The position numbers and the translations under genes were made by a program. Below, one piece after another: positions 1-8,233 of a stretch of DNA of 64,000 bases (position 1 is its first letter; every line of letters starts with the position of its first letter). The notes beneath the pieces were generated by a model. That model made no database searches. It was not told the origin of the DNA and worked only from the letters and a program-made list of their open reading frames with translations. Source of the stretch: Actinomyces wuliandei (lineage in GTDB: Bacteria; Actinomycetota; Actinomycetes; Actinomycetales; Actinomycetaceae); assembly GCF_004010955.1 (NCBI RefSeq), contig NZ_CP025227.1:2852001-2916000 (forward strand), written 5' to 3'.

Positions 1-2177
1 ACGTCACCGCCAACGACCTCTACAACGGCCAGACCACCGACCTGCGCCTACCCGCCCTGGGGGAGGTCGCCGCCGAGGCCCCGGTGGAGGTCCTGGACCT
101 GCCCGAGGCAGACCTGGAGCCCACCACCCTGCCGCTGCCCACCGTGGTCGGCGAACTCAGGCCCCAGCGGGTGATCACCACGCCGTCAGGCAGGAAGGTC
201 CTGGACTTCGGCCAGAACCTCACCGGGCACGTCCGCCTCGCCGTTACCTCGGGTGAGCCCGGGACCACCATCACCTTGCGCCATGCCGAGGTCATGGAGG
301 ACGGCGAGCTCGGCACCCGCCCGCTGAGGCAGGCACAGTGCACCGACCGGGTCGTCCTCGCGGGTACCGCCACCCCTGAGGCCCCCGAGGTCTTCGCCCC
401 GACCCTGACCCAGCACGGCTTCCGCTACGTCGAGGTAGAGGGCCTGGAGCCGACAAGGCGTGACGACACCGGCAGCACAGACCGCGCAGGCATCCCGGAC
501 CAGGAAGGCACCTCGGGCCAGCAAGGGGGCACTACCAGCACAGACCGTACGGACGTGGTGCTCATGGAGGCCGCCACGGCCCGCGTGGTCTCGGCAGGTA
601 TGGAGCGCTCCGCCTGGTTCTCCTGCGACCAGGAGCTGGTCAACCGTCTGGTGGAGAACACACGCTGGTCCACCATCGGCAACTTCATTACCGTGCCTAC
701 TGACTGCCCGCAGCGCGACGAGCGCCTGGGGTGGACAGGTGACATCGCCGTCTTCGCGCCCACCGCCCTGTCCCTCTATGACGCGGGCGCCTTCCTGGCG
801 TCCTGGTGCCGCGACCTGGTATCAGCCCAGGCCCCGGACGGCGCTGTGCCCGTCGTCGTCCCCGACGTACTGGACGGCCCCCAACTCACCTGCGCCTGGG
901 GCGACGCCGTCACCCTGGTGCCCTGGGCCATCTACGAGGCCACGGGCGACACGGGCGTTCTCAAGACCGGTATCGAGGCGATGGAACGCTTTGTCGCGGG
1001 CGTGGCTGCCGCCGCAGGCCCCTCACGCCTGTGGTGCGGCGGCTTCCAGTTCGGCGACTGGCTCGACCCCGACGCCCCGCCGGAGGAACCTGCGGCCGCC
1101 AAGGCCGATCCCGACGTGGTGGCCACCGCCTACTTCGCCCGCTCCGCCCAGGTCGTCGCCCAGGCCTACAAGGCCCTGGGGCGTACCGAGGACGCCCAGC
1201 GCCTGGGTGCCCTGGCCGGCGAGGTGCGCCAGGCCTACCTGGACGCCTACGTCACCGCGAACGGGCTTATCGTCTCCGACTGCGCCACCGTCTACGCTCA
1301 GGCCCTGGCATGGGGGCTGCTGGACACGCCTGAGCGCGTCCAGGGTGCTGGCGACCGCCTGGCCGACCTGGTCCGTGCCCGGGCCTTCAGGATCTCGACC
1401 GGCTTCGTAGGGACCCCGCTGGTACCTGCGGCTCTGGTGCAGGGCGGGCACCCCGGCGTGGCGGCACGCCTGATCCTGGAGACAGGGTGCCCCTCATGGC
1501 TCTACCCAGTGACCATGGGGGCCACGACCACCTGGGAGCGCTGGGACTCCATGCTGCCCGACGGCTCGGTCAACCCCGGGGAGATGACCAGCTTCAACCA
1601 CTACGCCCTGGGGGCCGTGACCCAGTGGCTGGTGAGCGACCTGGCGGGTCTGGAGGTAGTCACGCCCGGGGGCGGGCGGCTTCGGGTGGCCCCGCAGGTC
1701 GGTCACGGGTTCTCCTCGGCGAGCGTGGTCCGTCGCCTCCCGGGCGGGACGACGCGCGCCTCCTGGCGGACCGACGCCGGACGGCTGCACGTACGCGTGC
1801 AGGTTCCGGTCGGAGCGCAGGCCGAGCTGGTGCTGCCGGGAGCCGAGGCTGAGACCGTGGGACACGGCCTGCACGAGCGCGTGGTTACGCTACCTGCGAG
1901 CCACGCTGGCTCCGACGCCGCTAGCCGGGCCGTCCGGACGGTCCGTGACCTCGTGGACGACCCCCGTGCCTGGCAGCGTCTTGCCGACGCGGCCACGCAG
2001 GCGGGGCACCCGATGTACACCCGGGACGCGCCGGTCCAGCTCGCCTCCCTGCTCAGGCGTGAGCTGGACCGGCCGGTGTCGGTGGTGGCGCAGGCCGCCA
2101 CCGTGTACGGCTTCGTCCCCGGTATGGAGGCCACGAGACAGGCCCTGTCCGAGGTCGTGGAGGGCCTGGCTCCCTAG
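1..2177 (+). CDS. Alpha-L-rhamnosidase, GH78 (5' end outside window)
   Basis: The reading frame is open from base 3, so the gene begins upstream of the window. The first residues (DLYNGQTTDLR) belong to the N-terminal beta domain of bacterial rhamnosidases, and the GH78 (alpha/alpha)6 catalytic signature CPQRDERLGWTGD lies near nt 705-744. Carboxylates in this block supply the catalytic acid in characterised members. A C-terminal beta-sandwich follows. About 80 residues beyond it form a helical tail that I do not recognise. The enzyme should release terminal alpha-L-rhamnose from plant or microbial glycans. No signal peptide can be judged because the start is missing. The remnants of other sugar genes at 5.9-8 kb suggest this region once had a larger glycan-use role. 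The family call is firm; the substrate is unknown. Confidence 0.9.
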   Translation, partial: VTANDLYNGQTTDLRLPALGEVAAEAPVEVLDLPEADLEPTTLPLPTVVGELRPQRVITTPSGRKVLDFGQNLTGHVRLAVTSGEPGTTITLRHAEVMEDGELGTRPLRQAQCTDRVVLAGTATPEAPEVFAPTLTQHGFRYVEVEGLEPTRRDDTGSTDRAGIPDQEGTSGQQGGTTSTDRTDVVLMEAATARVVSAGMERSAWFSCDQELVNRLVENTRWSTIGNFITVPTDCPQRDERLGWTGDIAVFAPTALSLYDAGAFLASWCRDLVSAQAPDGAVPVVVPDVLDGPQLTCAWGDAVTLVPWAIYEATGDTGVLKTGIEAMERFVAGVAAAAGPSRLWCGGFQFGDWLDPDAPPEEPAAAKADPDVVATAYFARSAQVVAQAYKALGRTEDAQRLGALAGEVRQAYLDAYVTANGLIVSDCATVYAQALAWGLLDTPERVQGAGDRLADLVRARAFRISTGFVGTPLVPAALVQGGHPGVAARLILETGCPSWLYPVTMGATTTWERWDSMLPDGSVNPGEMTSFNHYALGAVTQWLVSDLAGLEVVTPGGGRLRVAPQVGHGFSSASVVRRLPGGTTRASWRTDAGRLHVRVQVPVGAQAELVLPGAEAETVGHGLHERVVTLPASHAGSDAASRAVRTVRDLVDDPRAWQRLADAATQAGHPMYTRDAPVQLASLLRRELDRPVSVVAQAATVYGFVPGMEATRQALSEVVEGLAP

Positions 2178-2935
2178 CCAACCATACTTCCCAGGAGTTT
2201 TTCAGACAGCAGTCGTGGCTCCTTTCAGGGTGGCAGGGTTACATAGTTCTTGCCGCCGGACGGAACCGGCCCCGAGGGTTGGGGAGCCCTGGGACGGGTC
2301 GTCTTCCGAGGAGTTGCCGGGTCTTAGGGAGCCCGCGTGACACCGCTCTGGCGAAGGAGGCGGCCACCTCCCCGGGTGCATGGGAGCCCGGGAGCGGGAA
2401 GGCCCCTCGTGAGGCTTGGGCCCGTGTGCCCGGCGCCCTTCGGTGCCGGGCACACGGGCCAAGTCATGTTCTGCGCGGGGAAGACGAACCGACGGATTCG
2501 CGGCCCCTCGGAGCATGCGTGTCGGCACAGCCCAGCTTAGAGGCAGAGCCGTATCTCCCAGGGCGCGGACAGAGGCAGACAGCACGTCCTCCTCGCCCCG
2601 AACCTCAACCCAGCACGTAAGGTCCCGTCCCAGCCAGACCAGCCGATAAAACTTGTGCATGCGCACCGTTGCGTAAAGACAGCCGACCTGCCCATAACGG
2701 CCATACATGTCCTACCCCGACGGGCCGGGAACCGGGAACTTTGTACCGCTACGGTGGAGGCACCGGCAGACACAGCTGCGCCACAGGCTGGAGCCCTTCC
2801 AGCGCAAGCGCCTAGCGCACGTCCTTTAGCGCAGGTCCTGGCGAGCCACGGACCACGGCAGCAGCACTGGCAACCACTGGCAGCAGGGTCACAGACCTTG
2901 CTGCTGTACCGACCCTCTGAGTCGGCAACCTCGTC
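2178..2935. other. Noncoding gap between convergent genes
   Basis: About 760 bases lie between the convergent rhamnosidase and lipoprotein genes. Open frames here lack recognisable domains and ribosome sites. The one clear feature is a strong hairpin at 2419-2460. The stretch around 2790-2840 carries short imperfect repeats of an AGCGCA-GTCCT type without an obvious role. Confidence 0.6.
2419..2460. terminator. Strong hairpin, probable terminator between convergent genes
   Basis: A perfect 16-bp stem (arms 2419-2434 and 2445-2460) closes on a loop of the GCCCTTCGGT type that can itself pair. No U-tract follows, as is common in high-GC actinobacteria. Its place between convergent genes suggests it can end transcription from either side. 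Confidence 0.65.
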
Positions 2936-3508
2936 TCAGACCTTCCAGGAGATGCCGCTGACGAAGGTGAGGAAGTCCTTCTCGGCAGCGGAGGCAGCGG
3001 CGTCGGCTGAGGTCCCGGTGCGCTGGACCAAGACGACGACGCTGCGGCCCTCGCGTGTAGCCATGGCTGCCCGTACCGCGACGTGCTGGCCATCGGTCTG
3101 CGTGGTGCCGGTGTAGACCTGGGCGTCCTCGCCATCGACGTCCACTGCGCCCGAGCTCGTGACGTCCGACTCCCCGAGGTCCGTGGCGGCAGCGATCTCA
3201 GAGACAGCCTGGTCCTCACTCGGCTCACCGGCCCCCAGGTCGATGACGCCGCTGCCAGCCAGGTCGTCGTCCGGGTCCACGAAGACGATGCTGTGGCCCT
3301 CCTGGGAGTCGTCCTGCGTCCCCTCGGGCTGGGTGAGGCTGACCAGGTCCTCCAGGGCGACGTCCGCAACGGCGCCTTCCGAGGATGACACCTCGGCCGA
3401 GGCGCCCGGAGCGGAGGCGTCTGCGCCTGCCGAGTCGTCCGCAGTGGAGGCGCAGGCCGTCAGCGGCAGGAACAGGACGGCTGCGAGCACCAGGAACCGG
3501 GTTTTCAT
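2936..3508 (-). CDS. Putative secreted lipoprotein, unknown function
   Basis: The product is 190 residues with a lipoprotein signal: MKTR, a hydrophobic stretch, then lipobox LTAC with the lipidated Cys at residue 19. A Ser/Ala/Asp-rich linker follows, then a small globular domain of about 130 residues containing a VVVLVQRTGTSADAA segment and ending in GISWKV. That domain may be LpqN- or PsbP-like, but I do not recognise it firmly. The start was set at 3508 because an AGGACC ribosome site lies just upstream and the signal peptide begins there; the frame stays open for another 67 codons without such features. The protein should be anchored outside the membrane. It is divergent from the RloA-like gene, with 175 bp between them. 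Confident as a lipoprotein; function unknown. Confidence 0.75.
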   Translation of the reverse strand: MKTRFLVLAAVLFLPLTACASTADDSAGADASAPGASAEVSSSEGAVADVALEDLVSLTQPEGTQDDSQEGHSIVFVDPDDDLAGSGVIDLGAGEPSEDQAVSEIAAATDLGESDVTSSGAVDVDGEDAQVYTGTTQTDGQHVAVRAAMATREGRSVVVLVQRTGTSADAAASAAEKDFLTFVSGISWKV

Positions 3509-3670
3509 GCAGGTCCTTTCGTTATCGGGTAGCGGGCCACAGTCTAACCGGTCCACCACGCCAGGAGCCTCGGCTCGTGCGAGCACCACCTTCCACCGCT
3601 CCGGCCACTCCCGCACCACCCTACGAGCACCCCGAATCGGGAAGGAACTTCCCATACAAGGAACTAGCGC

Positions 3671-3676
3671 TATTAT
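3671..3676 (+). promoter_or_regulatory. -10 box, leaderless type, for RloA-like gene
   Basis: TATTAT is followed by 7 nt and then the ATG at 3684. This predicts transcription starting at or next to the start codon. It favours 3684 over the in-frame ATG at 3675, which overlaps the box. Confidence 0.55.
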
Positions 3677-3683
3677 GGGTCCT

Positions 3684-5009
3684 ATGCTGCTCGCCTTCTC
3701 GGTTGCCAACTACCGAACCTTCCGTGACGAGGTCACCCTCGACCTCACCCGTCGCAGCCTGCGCACGCTCACTCCCAGGGACGGGGAGACGTGGGAGGGG
3801 CTGACCTGGCGGGTTGCGGCCGTCTACGGTGCCAACGCCTCGGGAAAGTCCACCCTGCTGGACGCACTCCAGTCTTTCTCAGCCGCTGTTGGCGGGCACC
3901 GAGACATCCTCCACCAGCCCTACCTGCTGGACGAGCAGCACCCCGTTGCCCCGACCACCTACACCCTCGACTTCACCCGAGGGTCCCAGCGCTACAGGTA
4001 CTTCGTAGAGGCCCACGGCTGGGGCATCGCCCACGAGGAGCTGTGGGAGGCTGAGAGGCGATGGAAGAGACTCTTCCTGCGCACCCAGGACCGTGACGAC
4101 CCAGAGCCCACAGTTGTCCCCGGGCCGTCCCTGAGGGGGGCCACGGCCGAGGTCCGCCGTATCACCACGTCTAAGGACCTGTTCCTGGCGCTCGCGCTGC
4201 GCTACCGCCACGCCTCCCTGGCGCCGGTCGCCCGCTCCCTGAGGTCCATACGCCCCATCCAGCACACCGACATCGAGCGCGACGCACGCCTCAGCTGGCT
4301 GACAGAGCACCTGGCCGAGGAGACGGCGGGCGCCACACAGTGGCACGACGTTGTTGATGCTGTCGCCCACAGCGCAGACCTGGGCATCCTGCGCGTCGAA
4401 CTGGAGGAGCGGGACATCCCTCACGAGCTGCTCGCAAGGATCAGGCTCCTGTTCACCTCTGACGACGAGGAGCCACCGGAGATCCCCGACGAGCTGCTGC
4501 GCCAACTCCAGCACTCCCTCGTCTTCGTGCACCGTGGTACCGATGGCAAGGAGTACAGGCTGCCCCTGGAGGCCCAGAGCCAGGGCACGCTCACCTGGCT
4601 GGCCACTATGGGGCCGGCCGCCGACGCCCTGAGCCACGGCCACCTTCTCCTCGTCGATGAGCTGGACGCAAGCCTGCACCCGACGGCCGTCGCGTCCCTC
4701 GTCGAGCTGTTCAAGGACACCGACCTCAACCGCCACGGCGCCCAACTGGTGTTCACCACCCATGACGCCAGCCTGCTGGGCAACTCCCCCACACAACCGC
4801 TGGAGCGCGGTGAGGTGTGGCTGTGCGAGAAGGACGATGACGGCAGCGCTGACCTGTACTCCGTCGCCGACTTCACCGGTCCCCGCCAAGGCACCAACAA
4901 GGAACGACAGTACCTAGCTGGCGCCTTTGGCGCCGTGCCTCGAGTAGACACCTCCAGCCTTCGACATGCCCTCACAGCGCCCTCGCTCTACCGGGAGGTC
5001 GAGGGCTGA
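3684..5009 (+). CDS. RloA/AbiLi-like AAA-15 ATPase
   Basis: This 441-residue ATPase belongs to the AAA_15/OLD-like group (SMC/ABC-type head). It opens with MLLAFSVANYRTF, the usual start of the family. Walker A is GANASGKST (residues 49-57), Walker B is LLLVDELDASLHP (about 321-333, with Asp325/Glu326), and a switch histidine sits in FTTHDASLL. A helical insert separates the two halves. The RloB-like gene follows after one base, so the pair is an operon. RloA-RloB pairs are known as genes linked to restriction loci, and the AbiLi/AbiLii abortive-infection system has the same architecture. In related ATPase plus TOPRIM pairs (PARIS, Gabija, OLD) the ATPase senses phage and controls a nuclease. 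The family call is strong; a defence role here is inferred. Confidence 0.82.
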   Translation: MLLAFSVANYRTFRDEVTLDLTRRSLRTLTPRDGETWEGLTWRVAAVYGANASGKSTLLDALQSFSAAVGGHRDILHQPYLLDEQHPVAPTTYTLDFTRGSQRYRYFVEAHGWGIAHEELWEAERRWKRLFLRTQDRDDPEPTVVPGPSLRGATAEVRRITTSKDLFLALALRYRHASLAPVARSLRSIRPIQHTDIERDARLSWLTEHLAEETAGATQWHDVVDAVAHSADLGILRVELEERDIPHELLARIRLLFTSDDEEPPEIPDELLRQLQHSLVFVHRGTDGKEYRLPLEAQSQGTLTWLATMGPAADALSHGHLLLVDELDASLHPTAVASLVELFKDTDLNRHGAQLVFTTHDASLLGNSPTQPLERGEVWLCEKDDDGSADLYSVADFTGPRQGTNKERQYLAGAFGAVPRVDTSSLRHALTAPSLYREVEG

Positions 5010-5010
5010 C

Positions 5011-5622
5011 ATGGGTCCCAGACAGCCCAGACCGCACAGGGGACGCACAGACCGCCAACAACGTAGGACAGTCCTCATTGTCACCAACGGCCGCCAGACC
5101 GAGAAGATGTACCTTGACCACGTCAAGCAGCAGGTTAGCCGGGACGTATCCGTCACGACTCGGTTCATCAACGGTGACCCTCTGACGCTCATCAAGGAGC
5201 TCCAAAGACCTCGCACCGACCTGTCTGCATACCGGGAAGTCTGGATTGTCGTGGACCAGGACGGGCAGGACTGCTCGAAGTTCCTGAGAGGCTGCCAGAG
5301 CCTGAACACTCGGACCACAGAAGCCCACGGCGTCATCTCCGTCCCCTGCTTCGAGGTGTGGCTCAACGCCCACTACGGCCCCGTCCGCAACTACCAGAAC
5401 CAGGCTGACGCGCAGTACCACTACCGTGAGCTCACCGGCCTGTCAGCCAGGCAGGAGAAACTAGTACCTCGCGACTTCCCGTGGGCGGAGGCACAGGCTG
5501 CGGCTCAGCGGTGCTTCCTGCCCTCTGACGGGCTGCCGGGTCTCGACACCCAGCCGAGCCGCTCCGCCACCACGATGCCTCACCTGCTGCACAGCCTCAG
5601 GCTGGTAGACCTCAAGAACTGA
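5011..5622 (+). CDS. RloB/AbiLii-like protein, TOPRIM-like fold suspected
   Basis: The protein has 203 residues and begins one base after the ATPase stop, with GAGGG and GGGAGG ribosome sites inside the upstream gene's end. Family landmarks are an N-terminal VLIVTNGRQTEKMYL strand-turn-helix (residues 21-35), an acidic pair in VVDQDG (Asp82, Asp84) and CFEVWLNAHY, the most typical RloB motif. These resemble a TOPRIM metal site (Glu, then DxD). In many RloB proteins, as I recall them, the first motif reads CEG; here that glutamate position is Asn26, although Glu31 is nearby. The protein is likely the effector partner of the ATPase, but its enzymatic activity has not been established from the sequence. 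Confidence 0.75.
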   Translation: MGPRQPRPHRGRTDRQQRRTVLIVTNGRQTEKMYLDHVKQQVSRDVSVTTRFINGDPLTLIKELQRPRTDLSAYREVWIVVDQDGQDCSKFLRGCQSLNTRTTEAHGVISVPCFEVWLNAHYGPVRNYQNQADAQYHYRELTGLSARQEKLVPRDFPWAEAQAAAQRCFLPSDGLPGLDTQPSRSATTMPHLLHSLRLVDLKN

Positions 5623-5640
5623 CACAGCTCGTCGCAGCAT

Positions 5641-5693
5641 CCTCATAGATGAGTCGGCACGTCAGTCTTCCGTGAGGATCCGGTGCATCTAGG
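5641..5693. repeat. Degenerate copy of a sequence also at 37485-37537
   Basis: Both copies begin CCTCA(C/T)AGATGA, share CAGTC and TGA.GAT blocks and end in a GGT.CAT.T..GG block over 53 bases. They sit in noncoding DNA. The similarity is clear by eye but imperfect, with a one-base shift in the middle. Confidence 0.35.
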
Positions 5694-5747
5694 TGCACCA
5701 GGGAGGAGGCAGACATCAGGTCAGGCCCCAGTGACCCGCTACGTTAG

Positions 5748-5880
5748 GAGAACGCCGAGGACGTCGCCGCAGCCACCGCTGCACGAGCGGAGAGCGAGCC
5801 GCCGATCCCACATGATAAGCTCATGGCCGAGCTTCTGGTCCTCGGTCCTACGGGTAGGCCACCGCCGTCCTCACCCGCCC
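5748..5880 (+). pseudogene. Remnant of an antitoxin-like gene
   Basis: One frame reads ENAEDVAAATAARAES followed by PPIPHDKLMAEL. This resembles the C-terminal end of small type II antitoxins (RelB/Phd-like, typically ending in a PHE..M.EL motif). A stop codon (TAG at 5745) lies directly upstream and no partner toxin is visible. The fragment is too short for a firm assignment; it is described as a remnant because the frame is closed on its 5' side. Confidence 0.3.
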
Positions 5881-6244
5881 GCGTACAGGCGGACCGGAAA
5901 CTCCCCGGGCACCCGGCCGTACCCGCTGCGCCTGGGAGCCAGCACCACTGGCCCACAGACAGTCCGCCTGTCCGCCGAACCTGTCACACCTGCTGCGCCC
6001 GACAGGTCTGTACCACCCGGGTCACGCGGCACCCGTCGCAGGACCACCGGGGCCAGCGGGTCCAAGGTGAATGTGACCCGGGTGCAGCCCTTTCGGTGGC
6101 CGTGGAGCCCGGCGCCCTCAAGGCGGCGGGGACCAGGGCCTACCGCTGGGTGTCATCAGCCCAGAAACCAGGTGAGAAGGCGATCTCGACCTCGCCGAAC
6201 CCCGCTGCGGCGACGGCGCGCAGCTCCTCCACCAACTCAGCCAT
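5871..6244 (-). pseudogene. Glycoside hydrolase remnant
   Basis: On the minus strand an ATG at 6244 opens MAELVEELRAVAAAGFGEVE, continuing through IAFSPGFW to an in-frame TAG at 6140-6142. The pattern (a helix followed by AAGFGEVEIA) is typical of the start of some large glycosidases, possibly GH106-type. A second frame further downstream holds DPLAPVVLRRVPRDPG with no start of its own. The two pieces look like one gene broken by stops and frameshifts. It lies directly downstream of the GH3 remnant and in the same orientation, so it was probably part of one sugar operon. Confidence 0.4.
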
Positions 6245-6299
6245 CGGGACCGGGGGCTCACGGCCGTCTCCTCACGGGTCATGGCCCTGAAGGTGCGCG

Positions 6300-6970
6300 A
6301 GAGGCCGGTCAGGCGGCGACAGTGAGGACCAGGAGCTCAGTCCCGGAGTCCAGGCCGAGCCTGACCTCAAAGTAGGAACTGGGCTCTGGGCTCCAGGTCC
6401 TGATACTTGGAGGTGAAGGCTCTGCAGGCTAGGCGGCCCGTCCTGGCCGACGTCACAGGCGAGCCTGACCATGACCCGCTGGTGGCGGCAGGACGACCGG
6501 TGGTCTCGTGGGCATCGTATGCGGCAGGCACCTGGCCCTCGTATCGTGGGAACCCGGTAGACAGCCTTCCCGATGGGGTGACGGTACCAGTGAGGATATC
6601 GGCAATGACCTCCGGGGCGGTGGTACCCAAGTGCCAGGCCTGGAGGACAGCACCGGTCAGGTCAACCCGCTTCTCGACGACCAGCGGGCGCCCGGACACG
6701 AGCACGACCGCCAGGGGCGTACCGGTGGCGGCAACCGCATGGACAAGCGCGACCTGGTTGCCTGGAAGACGGAGGTCGGCGCGAGACACCGCCTCCTCGG
6801 TGAGGTGGCTAGGTTCCTCAAGAGCGAGGACCACCAGGTCAGCCGAGGCCACACGGCGCGCCAGGAGGTTCTCCACCCCGGAGGTATCTCCGACCACGAC
6901 GCCTTGCAGCCTCTGTGCGGACATGCTCACCGTATTAAAGTCGCGCCCGTCCTTGGCACCACCGGAGTCC
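6300..6970 (-). pseudogene. GH3 beta-glucosidase C-terminal remnant
   Basis: The frame contains the GH3 C-terminal domain: ADLVVLALEEPSHLTEEAVS, SRADLRLPGNQVALVHAVAA, VVLVSGRPLV, LQAWHLGTTAPEVIADILTG, SGRLSTGFPR and GQVPAAY. These fit the (alpha/beta)6 sandwich domain of beta-glucosidases. The N-terminal TIM barrel with the catalytic Asp is absent: the sequence runs directly, in frame, out of the transporter remnant upstream. The frame is lost again after TGRP, and a fibronectin-III-like piece (YFEVRLGLDSGTELLV) continues in another frame down to about 6300. A large internal deletion plus later frameshifts explain the arrangement. It cannot encode a working glucosidase. Confidence 0.75.
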
Positions 6971-7965
6971 TCACCCTTCTCCGCGGCCGCGCGACGCGCC
7001 TCCAGGTCGGCGGTGATCCGTTCCGCCATCGGCCGGTCCAGCCTGCAGAACAGCAGCGGAATAATGGCGACAGCAGCCAGGACGGACGGGACCAGGTTGG
7101 CTACGACGTTGATTCCGATCAGCGCCTGGTCGGTCTGGACTCTGGCCCCACCCACGTAGCCGAAGGCGCCCATGATAAGCAGACCGAGCCTCCCGAACAG
7201 CCTGACGAGGTTGATAAGGAGCAAGGCGAAGACGATCAATCAACTGCCCGTTATCCAGGACCGCCCTAACCGTGTGCCCGAAAGGAACCCTGGGCTGCTC
7301 CGGCGTCAGGGTGATGACCTCCCTGGCCCTCAAGGCCGTGACCCAGAAGAGGGGCACAGCCAGAACCGCGAGAAGGCCCATGGTCGGCACGAAGCCCCTG
7401 GCACTGTTTTCGTCGTCACCCGCGCCAGAAAAGAGGAGCGGCAGCGGCATGACAACCGCCCTCAGGAGGATCTGGGACAGGCCGCGCCCCCACCGAGCGC
7501 AGCCAGTCGAGGTCAAGACGGGTCCCGTGGCGGTCGTCATGACCCCGGCCATGGCCCAGTAGGGAATGTTGACCACGGTGTTGAGAAAGCCGTAGAGAAA
7601 GCACAGCACCACGTAGGCGACGCCCGCATACCAGACCTTGGCAGTGGACCCGGCGCTGGGCGATGTGAAGGCGAGGACAAAGGAGACGGCGAGCAGGGGC
7701 GCGTCGAAGATGATGTAGGGACGGAAGCGGCCCCCCACCGGGATCTGGTGCGCTCGGCGAGATAGCCGAGTCCCAGGTCCTGGACTCCGTCCAGGATGCA
7801 GGCCACGAGCATGATCGTGGCTGCGGTGGCAGGGGTGATCAGAGCGACATCGGTGTAGAAGATGAGGAACCAGGAGCCGACGGTGGTCCTGGGAGCCGAA
7901 CTCGGCAAAGGGAAAGGAGAGCTACGTCCGGCTCAACCTGGGGCTGGGCATGGGCATCGTCTCCG
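6971..7965 (-). pseudogene. GPH-family sugar:cation symporter, multiply frameshifted
   Basis: Pieces of one MelB/GPH-type transporter appear in order in different minus-strand frames. They are FAEFGSQ, then WFLIFYTDVALITPATAA and LGYLAERTRSRWG (to about 7737), then GGRFRPYIIFDAPLLAVSFV and NTVVNIPYWAMAGVMTT, then after a further shift near 7235 LLLINLVRLFGRLGLLIMGA, ending in PMAERITADLEARR. The motif RTRSRWG/GRFRPYI is the family's cytoplasmic loop. At least three frame changes and a TAG near the start codon are present, and parts of the middle are missing. The gene is certainly dead. Its neighbour, the GH3 remnant, was probably its functional partner in beta-glucoside uptake. Confidence 0.8.
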
Positions 7966-8233
7966 GGGCAGGTGCACCGAGGGGCTGGGGCCAACCCCGG
8001 GGAGATCGCCCACATCCAGGTCGGAGACCCGGGCGGGAGAAGGTGCCGAATGCGCGAGCTGGTCGAGCAGCGTCGCCAGGACGTGTGAGGCTGCGGTGAG
8101 CGGTACCAGCCGCCACGAGGCAAGGCAGGGAAGAGCTGCTTGGAGCACACGAAGGTCAGTCCCACGCCGGGCCGCCTCCTGCCCCCAGGGGAGTGCTAGT
8201 GTCGTGAGCACCATAACGGCAGGAGACAACGGC
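7966..8233. other. No convincing gene
   Basis: The 268 bases before the oxidoreductase hold only short frames without recognisable motifs. They may be further debris of the decayed sugar locus. The last bases contain the AGGAGA ribosome site of the next gene. Confidence 0.5.

Noticed and set aside
2202..2708. 168-codon minus-strand frame in the first gap
   Set aside because: It runs through the terminator hairpin and has no ribosome site or domain.
5683..6375. 230-codon plus-strand frame over the pseudogene region
   Set aside because: It is the antisense of the degraded glycosidase remnants, is Arg/Pro-rich throughout and has no start signal.
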